Assembly (NCBI GenBank): GCA_003135415.1
Contig: PLBP01000015.1
Location: 7,620 to 71,619 of the forward strand
DNA length: 64,000 nt
DNA from: Hyphomicrobiales bacterium
GTDB taxonomy: Bacteria; Pseudomonadota; Alphaproteobacteria; Rhizobiales; Xanthobacteraceae
Direction: 5' to 3'
Notes under the pieces: generated by a model
Seen by the model: only the letters and a program-made list of their open reading frames with translations
What the model was told of the DNA's origin: nothing
Databases searched by the model: none
Shown here: one piece after another, positions 35,848 through 44,549 of the stretch
How positions within the stretch are numbered: the first letter of the stretch is position 1
How the letters are laid out: every line of letters begins with the position of its first letter
Made by a program: the position numbers and the translations under genes

Positions 35848-36129
35848 CTAGCGACGTGCTGGCTGGCGATCGTTATTTCCACTGCGTTCCCGGTTGCGGC
35901 TGTTGCCAGCGGGCTTCCTGGACGGGTCCTGGCCGGCTTCTTCCTCGTCGTGATCCTTTGCTTCGTGTTCGCGAAGCACGATCTTGCCATTGCCGTGGAT
36001 CGGCAGCGCTTGCAACATCACGTTGAAGCCCTTGCCGTCCTCGTGGGGGAACGCCACGCCGATGTTGAGCCAATAGTCGTCTTGCTTTTGTCGCTCGATG
36101 ATCGAGTAGACGCGAAACATCTTCGCCAT
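35848..36129 (-). CDS. Small hypothetical protein with charged tail
   Basis: A 93-residue protein. Residues 1-55 look folded (MAKMFRVYSIIERQKQDDYWLNIGVAFPHEDGKGFNVMLQALPIHGNGKIVLREHE) and resemble short proteins found with plasmid and conjugation genes, where the domain often precedes a disordered acidic/basic tail as here (DHDEEEAGQDPSRKPAG...). The 5' region holds two hairpins (36161-36208), and a strong terminator follows the gene, so it is probably an independent transcription unit. Function unknown. Confidence 0.75.
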   Translation of the reverse strand: MAKMFRVYSIIERQKQDDYWLNIGVAFPHEDGKGFNVMLQALPIHGNGKIVLREHEAKDHDEEEAGQDPSRKPAGNSRNRERSGNNDRQPARR

Positions 36130-36553
36130 TTCAGGTACTCCCTTGTTGTATGTTCAGATCCCTGCGAACGCAGGTCAGAGACACACACGCGCGATGCGCG
36201 GCTCTGACCCACGTTTGAGAAACCGAATATTTTGGGGAGCGTCCGATCTATTCTCTCGGAACTATAACTCCTAGAAATTCATGTGCAAGGAAATGACCCC
36301 AGCGGCTTTGACACACAGCCAGCCGCCTGATCCGGGTCATCCCCTCAGTCATGCTTCCTGGTGAGACATGATTGACATGCTTCCCGGAGCCGACATGGCC
36401 TCGCCAAGCGTGCCCGGCCGTGCCGGTCAAGGCCGCCGTAGGCGCCCCGTAGGGGTTGCCTTGAAGGGTGCGAGACGGAGCACGCGAAAATGATTGGAGG
36501 GTTAGAAAAGAGCGAGCCTCACTTTGCGTGAGGCCCGAGGCTTTGATGAAGGG
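36130..36553. other. Intergenic stretch with structured leader and terminator
   Basis: This 424-base gap contains CCTGCG-AA-CGCAGG (36161-36174) and GTCAGAG (36174-36180) pairing with CTCTGAC (36202-36208) around an inner CGCGC-GAT-GCGCG stem. These lie in the presumed 5' untranslated region of the minus-strand 93-residue gene. Further right are two direct CATGCTTCC copies and a terminator (36513-36537). No gene is supported. Confidence 0.5.
36513..36537 (-). terminator. Rho-independent terminator, copy B (related to 35795-35819)
   Basis: CGAGCCTCAC ... TTTGC ... GTGAGGCCCG forms the same hairpin as copy A, with one compensatory pair change (C-G to T-A) and one mismatch (A opposite C). The GAAAAGAGCG and CGAGGCTTTG flanks are shared with copy A. 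On the minus strand it follows the 75-residue gene and is trailed by CTCTTTTC. Confidence 0.7.
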
Positions 36554-36781
36554 CTATTGGAGCAAAACGGAATTCCGGACGATCGCAAGTACCTCGTCGA
36601 GGGTTTGCGCTCGCTCGCAATGAAGCTCCTGGGTAGCCAGCTCTTCTTCGCGGGGGCAGGTGGTGACTGTAACGGCCACAGAGATCATGCCGTCTGCAAG
36701 GCGAGCTATCTCGATGTTATAGAACTGCACGTGCTCGGGATTAAATCCTGGTGGTAAGTGCAAGGGTGCGTCGAGCCTCAT
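36554..36781 (-). CDS. Small hypothetical protein
   Basis: A 75-residue protein, MRLDAPLHLPPGFNPEHVQFYNIEIARL..., with predicted beta-strand character and a C-terminal helix. It has two cysteines and no signal or membrane segment. It ends beside terminator copy B and lies downstream of the replication-relaxation gene on the same strand. Not recognised. Confidence 0.6.
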   Translation of the reverse strand: MRLDAPLHLPPGFNPEHVQFYNIEIARLADGMISVAVTVTTCPREEELATQELHCERAQTLDEVLAIVRNSVLLQ

Positions 36782-36862
36782 TTAATTTCTCCGTCTCGCA
36801 AGATCGACACCCGCCAATCGGATGCCGATCAACAAGACGGAACCCACTGAGAATTATACCAT

Positions 36863-37843
36863 TCACGCTCCGAGCCGCACGTGAGCGCCTTTTCCACTCG
36901 TCCATTCGAGTGAGAGAACATCAGGGCTGGCCTGTAGTGATGCGCGATCGATGAACAGGAACTGATTAGAGCCGGTTCCTTTTGTCGCATGTTTGAGCGC
37001 GTCGATCATAGTGCCGATCCGCTCGGGGCTCGTGGTGATTGTAAGGACACGGAAATTACCGATGCCGAAGTGCTGTCCGTGAGAATTAGTTGGCCGGGAA
37101 CCCGCGAGATAACCCAGAATTTTCTGATGAAAGGAAGTCTGGCGTGGATGAGAGCGCATGACGGGCATGGTGCCGCGATCCGCTTCCACAAAAAAATATG
37201 AGCGCTTTCGAGCTTCGATGTAGTCGAGGCCGAAGACTTTATCAGGGATCAGGGACAAGTCGTGCTGGATGCCGGCGTGCGTAATCCTCGCTGGTAACGC
37301 CCACGGGTTCTTGGCGCGACGCGTAGCCTCGGGTGCCGTAGCGAGAATATCGTAGGGTTCGATCAGGCGTAGATTGCCGGCGCGGCGGGTAGCGATCTCG
37401 GCTGACACCATGAGGTCGGCGATGAGGAGCGTGTGCTCGATGAATATTCGGCCGGCGTCGCGGTTCTTCCAAGTCCAATCGACCTTAGCACGCTGGCTTC
37501 CATCCAGCTCGGTGAGGATGTCTGCGCCTTTGTTTCCCAGAGCATAAACGAGCGGTGCGCTTCCGGCAGTCGCGTAATAGTCCAGCTGCGCACGTGGTCG
37601 ATCGAGGTAGCCGTTGTGATAGAGCGCGGCGAGGCGTTCGAGGAATTTCTTAGTGGGGCGCTCAAGAAGCGCGATGAGATGCGTCGAGCGAAGAAAGCGA
37701 TGTTTGGCGACATGCCGGATGGCCGCAACGTCATCCTCTGTGAGCCGCATCGGTGGCGGGTCATCCCTTCGGAAGCGGGCGCGTCTGGTCGTTCCTTGTC
37801 GCGATAGGTCGGGGCGAGTCGAGGCTTGCTGTGTGGTCTCCAT
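36863..37843 (-). CDS. Replication-relaxation (Replic_Relax) family protein
   Basis: A 326-residue protein. The first 35 residues are basic and disordered. Residues about 35-90 form a winged helix (RLTEDDVAAIRHVAKHRFLRSTHLIALLERPTKKFLERLAALYHNGYLDR), and the rest matches the replication-relaxation fold (FIEHTLLIADLMVSAEIA, LIPDKVFGLDYIEARKRSYFFVEADRGTMPV, HQKILGYLAG, RVLTITTSPERI). Relatives occur on plasmids and mobilisable elements and have been linked to plasmid replication and to non-canonical relaxases. It sits downstream of two VirD4-like ATPases, in keeping with a DNA-processing role. The ATG at 37843 is preferred over a longer start. Confidence 0.82.
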   Translation of the reverse strand: METTQQASTRPDLSRQGTTRRARFRRDDPPPMRLTEDDVAAIRHVAKHRFLRSTHLIALLERPTKKFLERLAALYHNGYLDRPRAQLDYYATAGSAPLVYALGNKGADILTELDGSQRAKVDWTWKNRDAGRIFIEHTLLIADLMVSAEIATRRAGNLRLIEPYDILATAPEATRRAKNPWALPARITHAGIQHDLSLIPDKVFGLDYIEARKRSYFFVEADRGTMPVMRSHPRQTSFHQKILGYLAGSRPTNSHGQHFGIGNFRVLTITTSPERIGTMIDALKHATKGTGSNQFLFIDRASLQASPDVLSLEWTSGKGAHVRLGA

Positions 37844-37999
37844 AGAAACTTGATTACAGCTGCGGGCGGAAAAGAAAACGTCCGCTATGGTGTGCAATGG
37901 GCAACGAAGAGTTTGGATGGATTGCCATGCTCGAATAAAAAAAGTGTACCACGCCGCGCGCCTAGGCTCGGGTGCGTGGTCTCAGTGCCCGCCGGGCTG

Positions 38000-40096
38000 T
38001 TAATAGCGGTCAGCGAATTCGTCCGGCTCTTCGGTTGTCGGGGCGTGTGTTGTTGTATTCCCCGGAAGGTCCGATAATGGAATCGCATATTGATCACGCA
38101 TCTCGTCACGAAGCGCTGTCTCCTCTTCTTTTGTCATGCGTTCCTTCCTTTCCAACTCGCGAAAAGGAATGCGTAAGGAGATAGCGTTCGCAGTGAAGTT
38201 GCGAACGTAGGCCGCGAATAAAAGTTTGGTCTGGCTCTCGATGAATTCGGGTGTGGTTCGCATATTTCGCGCGAGGGCATGAGCATCGCGATCGCTCACG
38301 CCTCCGGCGAATTTGATACTGGTATTGGCATGTAAGTTATCAAGTACGCCCTGCTTAAGCTGAGTAAGAAACTGATGTGCGACAATGATGCCGACTTTTT
38401 GCTTCCGGGCCTGTTCGAGAATCGTAGTAAAATTGCTGTCGTTTGCGATGTAATCCTGGCATTCGTCAATGTACACGAAGGTTGCTAGCCGCTTGTGTGC
38501 GGGTAGCGTTGCGCGTTCGGCCGCTGCCTGTGCGATGAGGGCGATAAAGAAGCGGCCGAAGACTTCCGTGCCGTTCTTTTTGAGCAAATCTTTCGCCGCG
38601 TTGATCAAGATCACTTTACCGCTATTCATTTCTTTGAAAATGTCGAGCTTACTTTTGGGGTGTGAAAACATTCGCTCGAATGTCTGATTTTCCAAGATGC
38701 CATACAGGCGTCGCATGACTTCTCGTTTAGTTTTAGTAAACTCGGTGGTGTTGAACTCAGTCTCGAAGAAAGAGCGAGCAGCGCCGTGAAGTTGGGAGAT
38801 ATGTTCCTTGTAGTTCTGATCTCCGCCCGGTTTCATTAATTCAAGCAAGGTGAGGACGGTGGCATTGGGGATTTGAAGAAGCGCTCTTGAGACAAAGCGA
38901 AAGATAGTCGATTGTTTGCTTGTCATTTCCGCGCCCAGGAGCGCGTCAAGAATGAAGTCATAGAGCTCGATGATGCTGTTGAGCAATCGCTCACGATCGA
39001 GCTTGGAATAAGTATCGAGCCGCTCTTTCCCTAATGCGAAAAGATTCAGCTGGACCGGGTATTCGATGTCTGTCGGATCGATAAGGCAGAGTTTGCCGTG
39101 TAATGGCTGTCCCTTGGCAAATAACTTCAGTCCGGCAATATTCTTAATGAGATCGCCCTGGCTATCGATAACAACAACGGACGCTTTGCCATTTGCCACT
39201 GCATCGAGATCACCGCAGATGAGCGATTGGAGCGTTTGAGTTTTGCCTTGTCCGGTTCCTGCGACAATCCAATGATGCTCGAAGCGAGCCTCTTCGGGCA
39301 GTATGAAGGGTACTGGTGTGAGAAGAAGATCAAGAAGCGGTGTCCCTTTGAGATAGGCTTCCACCAGCTCAATGGGCGGAAGCTCGGATTTGTTCGCCGT
39401 GATGAGACGTTTTTTACGGTCATCGTACGGCTCGATGCCGGAGGCGTAGCAGATATTTTCATAGAGCCGTTGGTGAAGAGAGGTGAAAAGTCCGATATCG
39501 TTATGCTGCTCAGTGCAGATTGTCCCGATGATGCGATCAACAACCTCTCCCGGGTCGCGATAGAGCAAAATGAGCGGTACGGAAAAACTGGTGCTGTCAG
39601 CGGCTTCAGGCATTGTCGGGAGTTCAGAGATGATCCCCCCGAGGACATTGCCGAGTGCAGTGGCGAGAATTTCGCCGACGCGATCTTGATTACCGAGAAA
39701 ATATTCTTGCGCGCGAAGAAAACGGCGCAGATCAACCTGCTCTTTCATCGAAAGTCGAGCGATATCCCACTCGATTTTTGGTGATGAGAAAATTGTTGTT
39801 TCTAGTGAAAGTAATTCCTGCTGGCAGCGATCGAGTGCGGAAAGAATTACTGGGGATTCCGGTAACGTGACGACTTTCCCGATGAATTCCGCGATCACTC
39901 CGCTAACCCGCTCCACTGCGTCCGCGTTGGACCACGGGGACGCGGAGTACATAGCATGCACCCGGTTATAGAGCTCAATCGTGTCGGCAAGATCGCGCGC
40001 CGGTTCATCAGTGAAGCGGCGCAGGAAAGGCGTATAGGGTGACGGCGGTCGATAGGGGGGAAGCTTAGAACTCAACGATCTCCTCCCGGCCGTCAA
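38000..40096 (-). CDS. VirD4/TraG-like type IV coupling ATPase
   Basis: A 698-residue P-loop ATPase with a 260-residue helical N-terminal part lacking clear membrane segments. Walker A GTGQGKTQTLQ is at about residue 280, Walker B VYIDECQDYIA at about 544, and the HerA/TraD-type sensor region reads VGIIVAHQFLTQLKQGVLDNLHANTSIKFAGGVSDRDAHALA. It would pump DNA or DNA-protein complexes during transfer. The 5' end overlaps the membrane-protein gene by 32 bases. The tail (NTTTHAPTTEEPDEFADRY) is acidic and could be a recognition tail. Confidence 0.85.
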   Translation of the reverse strand: MTAGRRSLSSKLPPYRPPSPYTPFLRRFTDEPARDLADTIELYNRVHAMYSASPWSNADAVERVSGVIAEFIGKVVTLPESPVILSALDRCQQELLSLETTIFSSPKIEWDIARLSMKEQVDLRRFLRAQEYFLGNQDRVGEILATALGNVLGGIISELPTMPEAADSTSFSVPLILLYRDPGEVVDRIIGTICTEQHNDIGLFTSLHQRLYENICYASGIEPYDDRKKRLITANKSELPPIELVEAYLKGTPLLDLLLTPVPFILPEEARFEHHWIVAGTGQGKTQTLQSLICGDLDAVANGKASVVVIDSQGDLIKNIAGLKLFAKGQPLHGKLCLIDPTDIEYPVQLNLFALGKERLDTYSKLDRERLLNSIIELYDFILDALLGAEMTSKQSTIFRFVSRALLQIPNATVLTLLELMKPGGDQNYKEHISQLHGAARSFFETEFNTTEFTKTKREVMRRLYGILENQTFERMFSHPKSKLDIFKEMNSGKVILINAAKDLLKKNGTEVFGRFFIALIAQAAAERATLPAHKRLATFVYIDECQDYIANDSNFTTILEQARKQKVGIIVAHQFLTQLKQGVLDNLHANTSIKFAGGVSDRDAHALARNMRTTPEFIESQTKLLFAAYVRNFTANAISLRIPFRELERKERMTKEEETALRDEMRDQYAIPLSDLPGNTTTHAPTTEEPDEFADRY

Positions 40097-41231
40097 ACGT
40101 GAGAGCTATATCAAGATATGATTTGACTGTTTTGCACGCCTCAACGATCGCGGTTTCGGCGCCCATCAATTCATCGAGGTCTTTGCACTCGATATGCACG
40201 CCACTAATTAGACTATCGACTGTGACGCGCAGTGTCAGCGCTGCGGCGGCGGCACTTATTGAGGCTCGTGCAACTCGATACAAAATTCCAGCGGAACTAG
40301 CACCACGAGTTGCATCTGCATGAGCAATTGTTGCTTCGGTGTGGTGCCGACGCGCTGCACTGTCATACACGATGGCGCTACCTAATTTATATTTACGAAT
40401 CAGCTCCGTGTCTTCGGCTTTGGGTTCGACGCGAGCATCAAGGGAGAAAATTACTTTGCTTCCCGTTATTCCAGCCGTGCGTTGTGAGCGGCGAATTTTG
40501 AGTTGCATGTTACCTACCTTTCGAGAGAAATGACCAAATTCAGTAGTGGATGGGGGAATTGTCGAAGAGTGAGGCGAGACAATTGACGGAGATGGAGTTG
40601 AGACAGCTACCTGCTCGGTTGGTGTTGATTCTGATTCTTGGGCGCGTGAAGGTTCGGAGCTGGCCCGTCGTGGGGCAAAGTGGGGTACAGCCCTCTCGAA
40701 TTCAGAGATGATACGATCTAGCGGGCCGCCAGCATTTCGATGCTTCAATGATTTCAGGAAGGGTAGGTACTCCTGTGGAGTATCGTAGGCGTGCTTTCTT
40801 CCGGCGATTGTGAGAACCGGTTGTGTTTCCCATTTCCCTTGTTTGTCTTCAGTAGGGAGCCACTTCCAAGCTGTCACGTGCCATTGAAGCTGATGCCGTC
40901 GGTATGCGATCGCAGTGCCGAAGAGTGTAATTGCGCCCAATATCAAAGAGGCCACAAAAAGAGATTTATCAGAAATTTCATGCCAAGAAGCATTCCGAAA
41001 ATACCAACCAAGAGCGATGAAGCCGTAGAGGGCGATGGTGCAAGAAAAACAGAAAAGTAGGGATCCAGTTGTATTTTGATCTGACGATGGTTTTCGTGTT
41101 TCGAAATATAGAAATATCAGGCGTGGTGAATAAAGGAACAGGAAGAACGCTGACAGGACCGCCAGCAATTGCATATTGAACTGAGCACTAATTCTCAGCG
41201 GCGCAATAAATATTTGATAGAGAATATCCAA
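40065..41231 (-). CDS. Membrane-anchored protein between two coupling ATPases
   Basis: A 388-residue protein with three hydrophobic segments in residues 18-115 (QLLAVLSAFFLFLYSPRLIF, LLFCFSCTIALYGFIALGWY, SLFVASLILGAITLFGTAIAY). A Ser/Pro/Thr-rich linker spans about 185-235, and a soluble C-terminal domain with alternating strands and an alanine-rich helix follows (SAGILYRVARASISAAAAALTLRV). I do not recognise the family. Since the downstream ATPase lacks a membrane anchor, this protein may supply one, comparable to the membrane part of a canonical coupling protein. That is inference from operon position. Confidence 0.7.
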   Translation of the reverse strand: MDILYQIFIAPLRISAQFNMQLLAVLSAFFLFLYSPRLIFLYFETRKPSSDQNTTGSLLFCFSCTIALYGFIALGWYFRNASWHEISDKSLFVASLILGAITLFGTAIAYRRHQLQWHVTAWKWLPTEDKQGKWETQPVLTIAGRKHAYDTPQEYLPFLKSLKHRNAGGPLDRIISEFERAVPHFAPRRASSEPSRAQESESTPTEQVAVSTPSPSIVSPHSSTIPPSTTEFGHFSRKVGNMQLKIRRSQRTAGITGSKVIFSLDARVEPKAEDTELIRKYKLGSAIVYDSAARRHHTEATIAHADATRGASSAGILYRVARASISAAAAALTLRVTVDSLISGVHIECKDLDELMGAETAIVEACKTVKSYLDIALTFDGREEIVEF

Positions 41232-41278
41232 GGAGCCCCCGCCCCGGAAACGAGAATATTTTGGAACGTCTACTTCTA

Positions 41279-42637
41279 TTACGCAAGGGTGTCAGGCGAT
41301 CCAGCAGAAAGAAAACGAGCAATCTGATTTTCGACATGTACGCGCGGCCGGGCGTGCCGGGCGCGGGTTCTGGCCTGTATAGCGGGTAGCCGGCCGAATG
41401 TGGTCGAGAGTGCCGGTAGCGTTTTCATGTAGTGGGCTCCAGTCGGACTGTCGCCGTACATGAGTTTGATCCACGTCGCGAAATTGGGAGTATCAGTGAG
41501 TGCTTCGTGATTATGAAGGCCAAGTTCATCGGCGATAAGCGGCGCATCTTCGGCCCCGAGACGAAAGGCGATGAGGGTGCCAGCATTGCCGATGACAGCT
41601 TGCCGCAAGAGTACCGGAAGTTGCCCAAGGAACTGATGCGCGAGTGCAAGCGAAAGCCGCCACTTGCGCGCCTCGCTTAAGATCGACGCGAAGCTATCGG
41701 TAGCAAAATTTTGGAATTCATCCGCATAGAGCGTGAAGTCACGCCGATTTTCTTCCTCGATGTCGGCCCGGCTTTCAGCTGCCTGTGAAAATGCAGTAGC
41801 AAGAAAGGCGCCGAGAAGGTGCGCTGGGGCTTCGCCAAGCCGTCCTTTTGATAGGTTCACAATCAGCACCCGACCGTTATTCATCAGGTGTGGAATATTT
41901 AGTGTGCTTCGTTGCTGGCCGATAATGTTGCGAATGACGGGTGGGGAAAGAAGCGCACCGATCTTGTTTTGGATAGGGGAAATCGCTTCGACTAAAAAGC
42001 GGTCGTGATATTCGGCGAACTCTCGAAGCCAAAATGCGCGGATGATTGGATCGCTGCATGTATTCGTAAGACGGGCGCGATATTTCTCATCAACGAGTAG
42101 ACGCGGAAGCCCTAATAGGGTCGAGCCTGGTGTGTCGAGTAAAAGCCGAAGCGAATTATCAAGGATATATTCTAGCCGTGGTCCCCAACTATCGCCCCAC
42201 AAGTGCCTGAAGGCCGAAACGATGTGAGCGGAGACAAGCGGGCGATGATCGGGCGCCACTCGCTCAAGCGGATTGAAGGCGATGGGGTGCGAAAGGTCGG
42301 CCGGATCGAAATAGAGAACGTCGTTGGTGCGATTGGCCGGAACAGCGTCCGCGACGGCGCGGGCCAGATCGCCGTGGGGATCGAGCAATGCAAAACCCCG
42401 GCCGGCGGCGAGGTCGGACATCATCAGATTGAAAAGCAGAGTGGATTTTCCCGTACCGCTTTTGCCGATCACGTACAGGTGCCTGCGGCGATCGTTTTGC
42501 GTAAGTGGCACGCCCTCGCCTGATGCGAGTGTGCCAAGCACACTATGTTCGTGATTGTATTGCAGATGATCCCCGTCCATGGGTCGGCCTCCGAGCCGTA
42601 TCTGCACTGTGCGGGTGCTGACGTTGGCCGCGCGCAC
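41279..42637 (-). CDS. HerA/TraD-like DNA-translocase ATPase
   Basis: A 452-residue ATPase: LYVIGKSGTGKSTLLFNLMMSDLAAGRGFALLDPHGDLA carries Walker A near residue 61, and FTLYADEFQNFATDSFASILSEARKWRLSLALAHQF (Walker B near 305) is typical of TraG/TraD-related type IV secretion DNA-binding proteins. The AEDAPLIADELGLHN region and the basic C-terminus follow. It is the first gene of the leftward mobilisation operon, and the structured candidate oriT region lies directly upstream. Two different coupling-type ATPases in one operon is unusual. Confidence 0.85.
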   Translation of the reverse strand: MRAANVSTRTVQIRLGGRPMDGDHLQYNHEHSVLGTLASGEGVPLTQNDRRRHLYVIGKSGTGKSTLLFNLMMSDLAAGRGFALLDPHGDLARAVADAVPANRTNDVLYFDPADLSHPIAFNPLERVAPDHRPLVSAHIVSAFRHLWGDSWGPRLEYILDNSLRLLLDTPGSTLLGLPRLLVDEKYRARLTNTCSDPIIRAFWLREFAEYHDRFLVEAISPIQNKIGALLSPPVIRNIIGQQRSTLNIPHLMNNGRVLIVNLSKGRLGEAPAHLLGAFLATAFSQAAESRADIEEENRRDFTLYADEFQNFATDSFASILSEARKWRLSLALAHQFLGQLPVLLRQAVIGNAGTLIAFRLGAEDAPLIADELGLHNHEALTDTPNFATWIKLMYGDSPTGAHYMKTLPALSTTFGRLPAIQARTRARHARPRVHVENQIARFLSAGSPDTLA

Positions 42638-42692
42638 GGCGGCCGCCGGGACTACGTTGTGTGTGGACGATCCCAGCCGGGTGGCGGAAGCC

Positions 42693-43152
42693 GACCGCTA
42701 GAAGCGGTCGTCTACGAATTGTACCAGCCGGACAAGGGGACCTTGTCCACATGTCGGCGGGGGATAGGGGACACCACTTGCGAGCAATTTTTCCAATTTT
42801 CGAATTTCGATATCTCGAAATTGTTTTTTCAGATTATTCAATTCTGATTTTTGAAACGAGAAACTTTGCTTTCCGATTTCTCTTTTTCGATTTGTAAGCG
42901 CGTCACGATCTCGCTTCGGTAAGGTGAAAAGGGTCGATACTTGCCCCGCACGTCGGGGTCAGGCGCTGTTAGAACCCCGTGTCACGGGATGGGGCTATAC
43001 TAGATCAGTCATTAGTTTCGCGAAGCGCCCGACCCCGCCCCTCTGTGCGAGGCCTACTAGTTTTTCACCATTGGCCGAGCATAGGTCGGCTGTTTACCAG
43101 CCGTACCAGACACCAGAGGGGCGGGGTCGGGCGGTGAAGCCCGACGTGCGGG
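42693..43152. other. Candidate origin of transfer or replication: nested inverted repeats
   Basis: The 669-base gap between the ATPase gene (minus) and the gene at 43307 (plus) contains GACCGCT-AGA-AGCGGTC (42693-42709), GGACAAGG-GGA-CCTTGTCC (42730-42748), AATTTCGA-TATC-TCGAAATT (42803-42822) in an A+T-rich tract, and CCCGTG-T-CACGGG (42976-42988). A perfect 20-bp inverted repeat follows, CGCCCGACCCCGCCCCTCTG (43026-43045) with its complement (43114-43133), its loop holding CGGCTG-TTTAC-CAGCCG (43087-43103). An outer 13-bp pair encloses it, CCCGCACGTCGGG (42945-42957) with CCCGACGTGCGGG (43140-43152). Repeats are directly seen; the oriT role is inferred from its place upstream of the mobilisation operon. 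Confidence 0.6.
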
Positions 43153-43306
43153 ACATAAGAAAACCGGTCGTTGCAAGATATTTGACATACAGGTACCGGG
43201 GGAAACGATGAGACCCCCCACATATCCTCCGGCCTACCGAGACGTGGGCTGATAACCCGGATAATTTCCGCTTGCAGACGACCGGGATAAGACAAAGGAG
43301 CTCTGC

Positions 43307-44431
43307 ATGCTGGAAGAACCAGTCATTAAGAGACTGACGCTGTCGCGGTACCTAGTGCAACTCGCGACGCAGAACGCGCGGGCCGATCAAGAAGTAGCTG
43401 GGGCCGCGTGTATTAATTTGCTTCAAGATGCAATCGAGATTTGTCTATTGGCGGCGCTAGATCATTTAAATATCAAAGTGGCAGCTCGAACCGAAGTTGC
43501 CCAGTACCTCGACAAGATCAACGAAGCAATTGGTGATGAGCTTCCGTTCAGGAGGCGCCTGCTAGAAATAAACAAAGTTCGGGTCGCATCGAAACACGAT
43601 GGCATCACTCCGAATCGGAAGGAACTTCAGGGATATGTCTCTGACGCTCGTAAATTTTTGGAACAGGCGACCAAAAAAGTGATGAATGTTGACTTCTGGT
43701 CCGTGAGTCTCACGGAGTTACTGGATGATAATGAGGCGAAAGGATTTCTGCTCGAAGCTCAAAAAGAATTCGATAGAGAAGACTATGAAGATTGTCTGAT
43801 TTCTTGTCGAAAAGCTTTCTATGTAGAATTTGAAAGTTGGTACGACATTGAGAAAGACGATGGTGGACTTTTTGGAAGTTGGGCTCCGTATTACACGCGT
43901 TCAAAGGAATGGAAGGAAACCAATGTGAATACACCATTTGATTATATTGCTTTAGACCACGGTCGGATCGACGGAGACCTCACAAAGGAGGGGATCGATC
44001 ACACTGCGTTTTGGAATGTTTGGCGTATGACGCCAAGTGTATATCGACATAAGGACGATGATGAGTGGCTGGTAAAACATGACCTCAATAAGATTGAAGA
44101 AGATGGCATAAAAGAGCGCGCGGGTTTCGTACTTGAAAATTCGGTAGCGATTTTACTTGCGCGCCAATCGAACAGAAGAATGATCAAGTGGGTGCGTTCT
44201 AATACTCGTTATGTGGTTACACTTCGGCACTCGAAGACTGTGGTCTACCGCAAGGCGGATCGGTCCGGACCAGTCAGCGCGACGACTCCGGAAGATTTGA
44301 AGGAAATGACCGTTGACTACTCGACGCCTGGATTGAAAGGCGACGGTCAGTACTGGAAGGTTCTGCATTATGACGGTAAGACGATAATAAGCGGATACGT
44401 CCCCGAGGAGGATTTGAAGTTTGGAGAATGA
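43307..44431 (+). CDS. Unrecognised cytoplasmic protein, possible defence gene
   Basis: A 374-residue protein with AAGGAG 7 bases before its ATG. Residues 1-120 are helical (QNARADQEVAGAACINLLQDAIEICLLAALDHLNI ... RRRLLEINKVRVASKHDG), with a spacing of basic and polar residues that recalls HEPN-like helical bundles, but no firm catalytic motif. A second helical region (EAQKEFDREDYEDCLISCRKAFYVEFESWYDI) follows. The last 75 residues look like a small beta barrel of SH3 type (RYVVTLRHSKTVVYRKADRSG ... YWKVLHYDGKTIISGYVPEEDL). No signal or membrane segments. It is the only plus-strand gene between two minus-strand operons. Function not recognised. Confidence 0.8.
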   Translation: MLEEPVIKRLTLSRYLVQLATQNARADQEVAGAACINLLQDAIEICLLAALDHLNIKVAARTEVAQYLDKINEAIGDELPFRRRLLEINKVRVASKHDGITPNRKELQGYVSDARKFLEQATKKVMNVDFWSVSLTELLDDNEAKGFLLEAQKEFDREDYEDCLISCRKAFYVEFESWYDIEKDDGGLFGSWAPYYTRSKEWKETNVNTPFDYIALDHGRIDGDLTKEGIDHTAFWNVWRMTPSVYRHKDDDEWLVKHDLNKIEEDGIKERAGFVLENSVAILLARQSNRRMIKWVRSNTRYVVTLRHSKTVVYRKADRSGPVSATTPEDLKEMTVDYSTPGLKGDGQYWKVLHYDGKTIISGYVPEEDLKFGE

Positions 44432-44549
44432 AATTATTTTGAAGTAATGTTGGTTAAGGAATATAGTAAGTGTCGTAAAATAAATATTGTGCGACGTTAA
44501 ATAATGGCTCAACAGAGCCATGAAATAGTCGTTCCCTTTTTGAAACGTG

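Noticed and set aside
44504-44521. Hairpin ATGGCTC-AACA-GAGCCAT between convergent genes as terminator
   Set aside because: The stem is only 7 bp and the nearest T-run is about 15 bases away, so termination is not supported.
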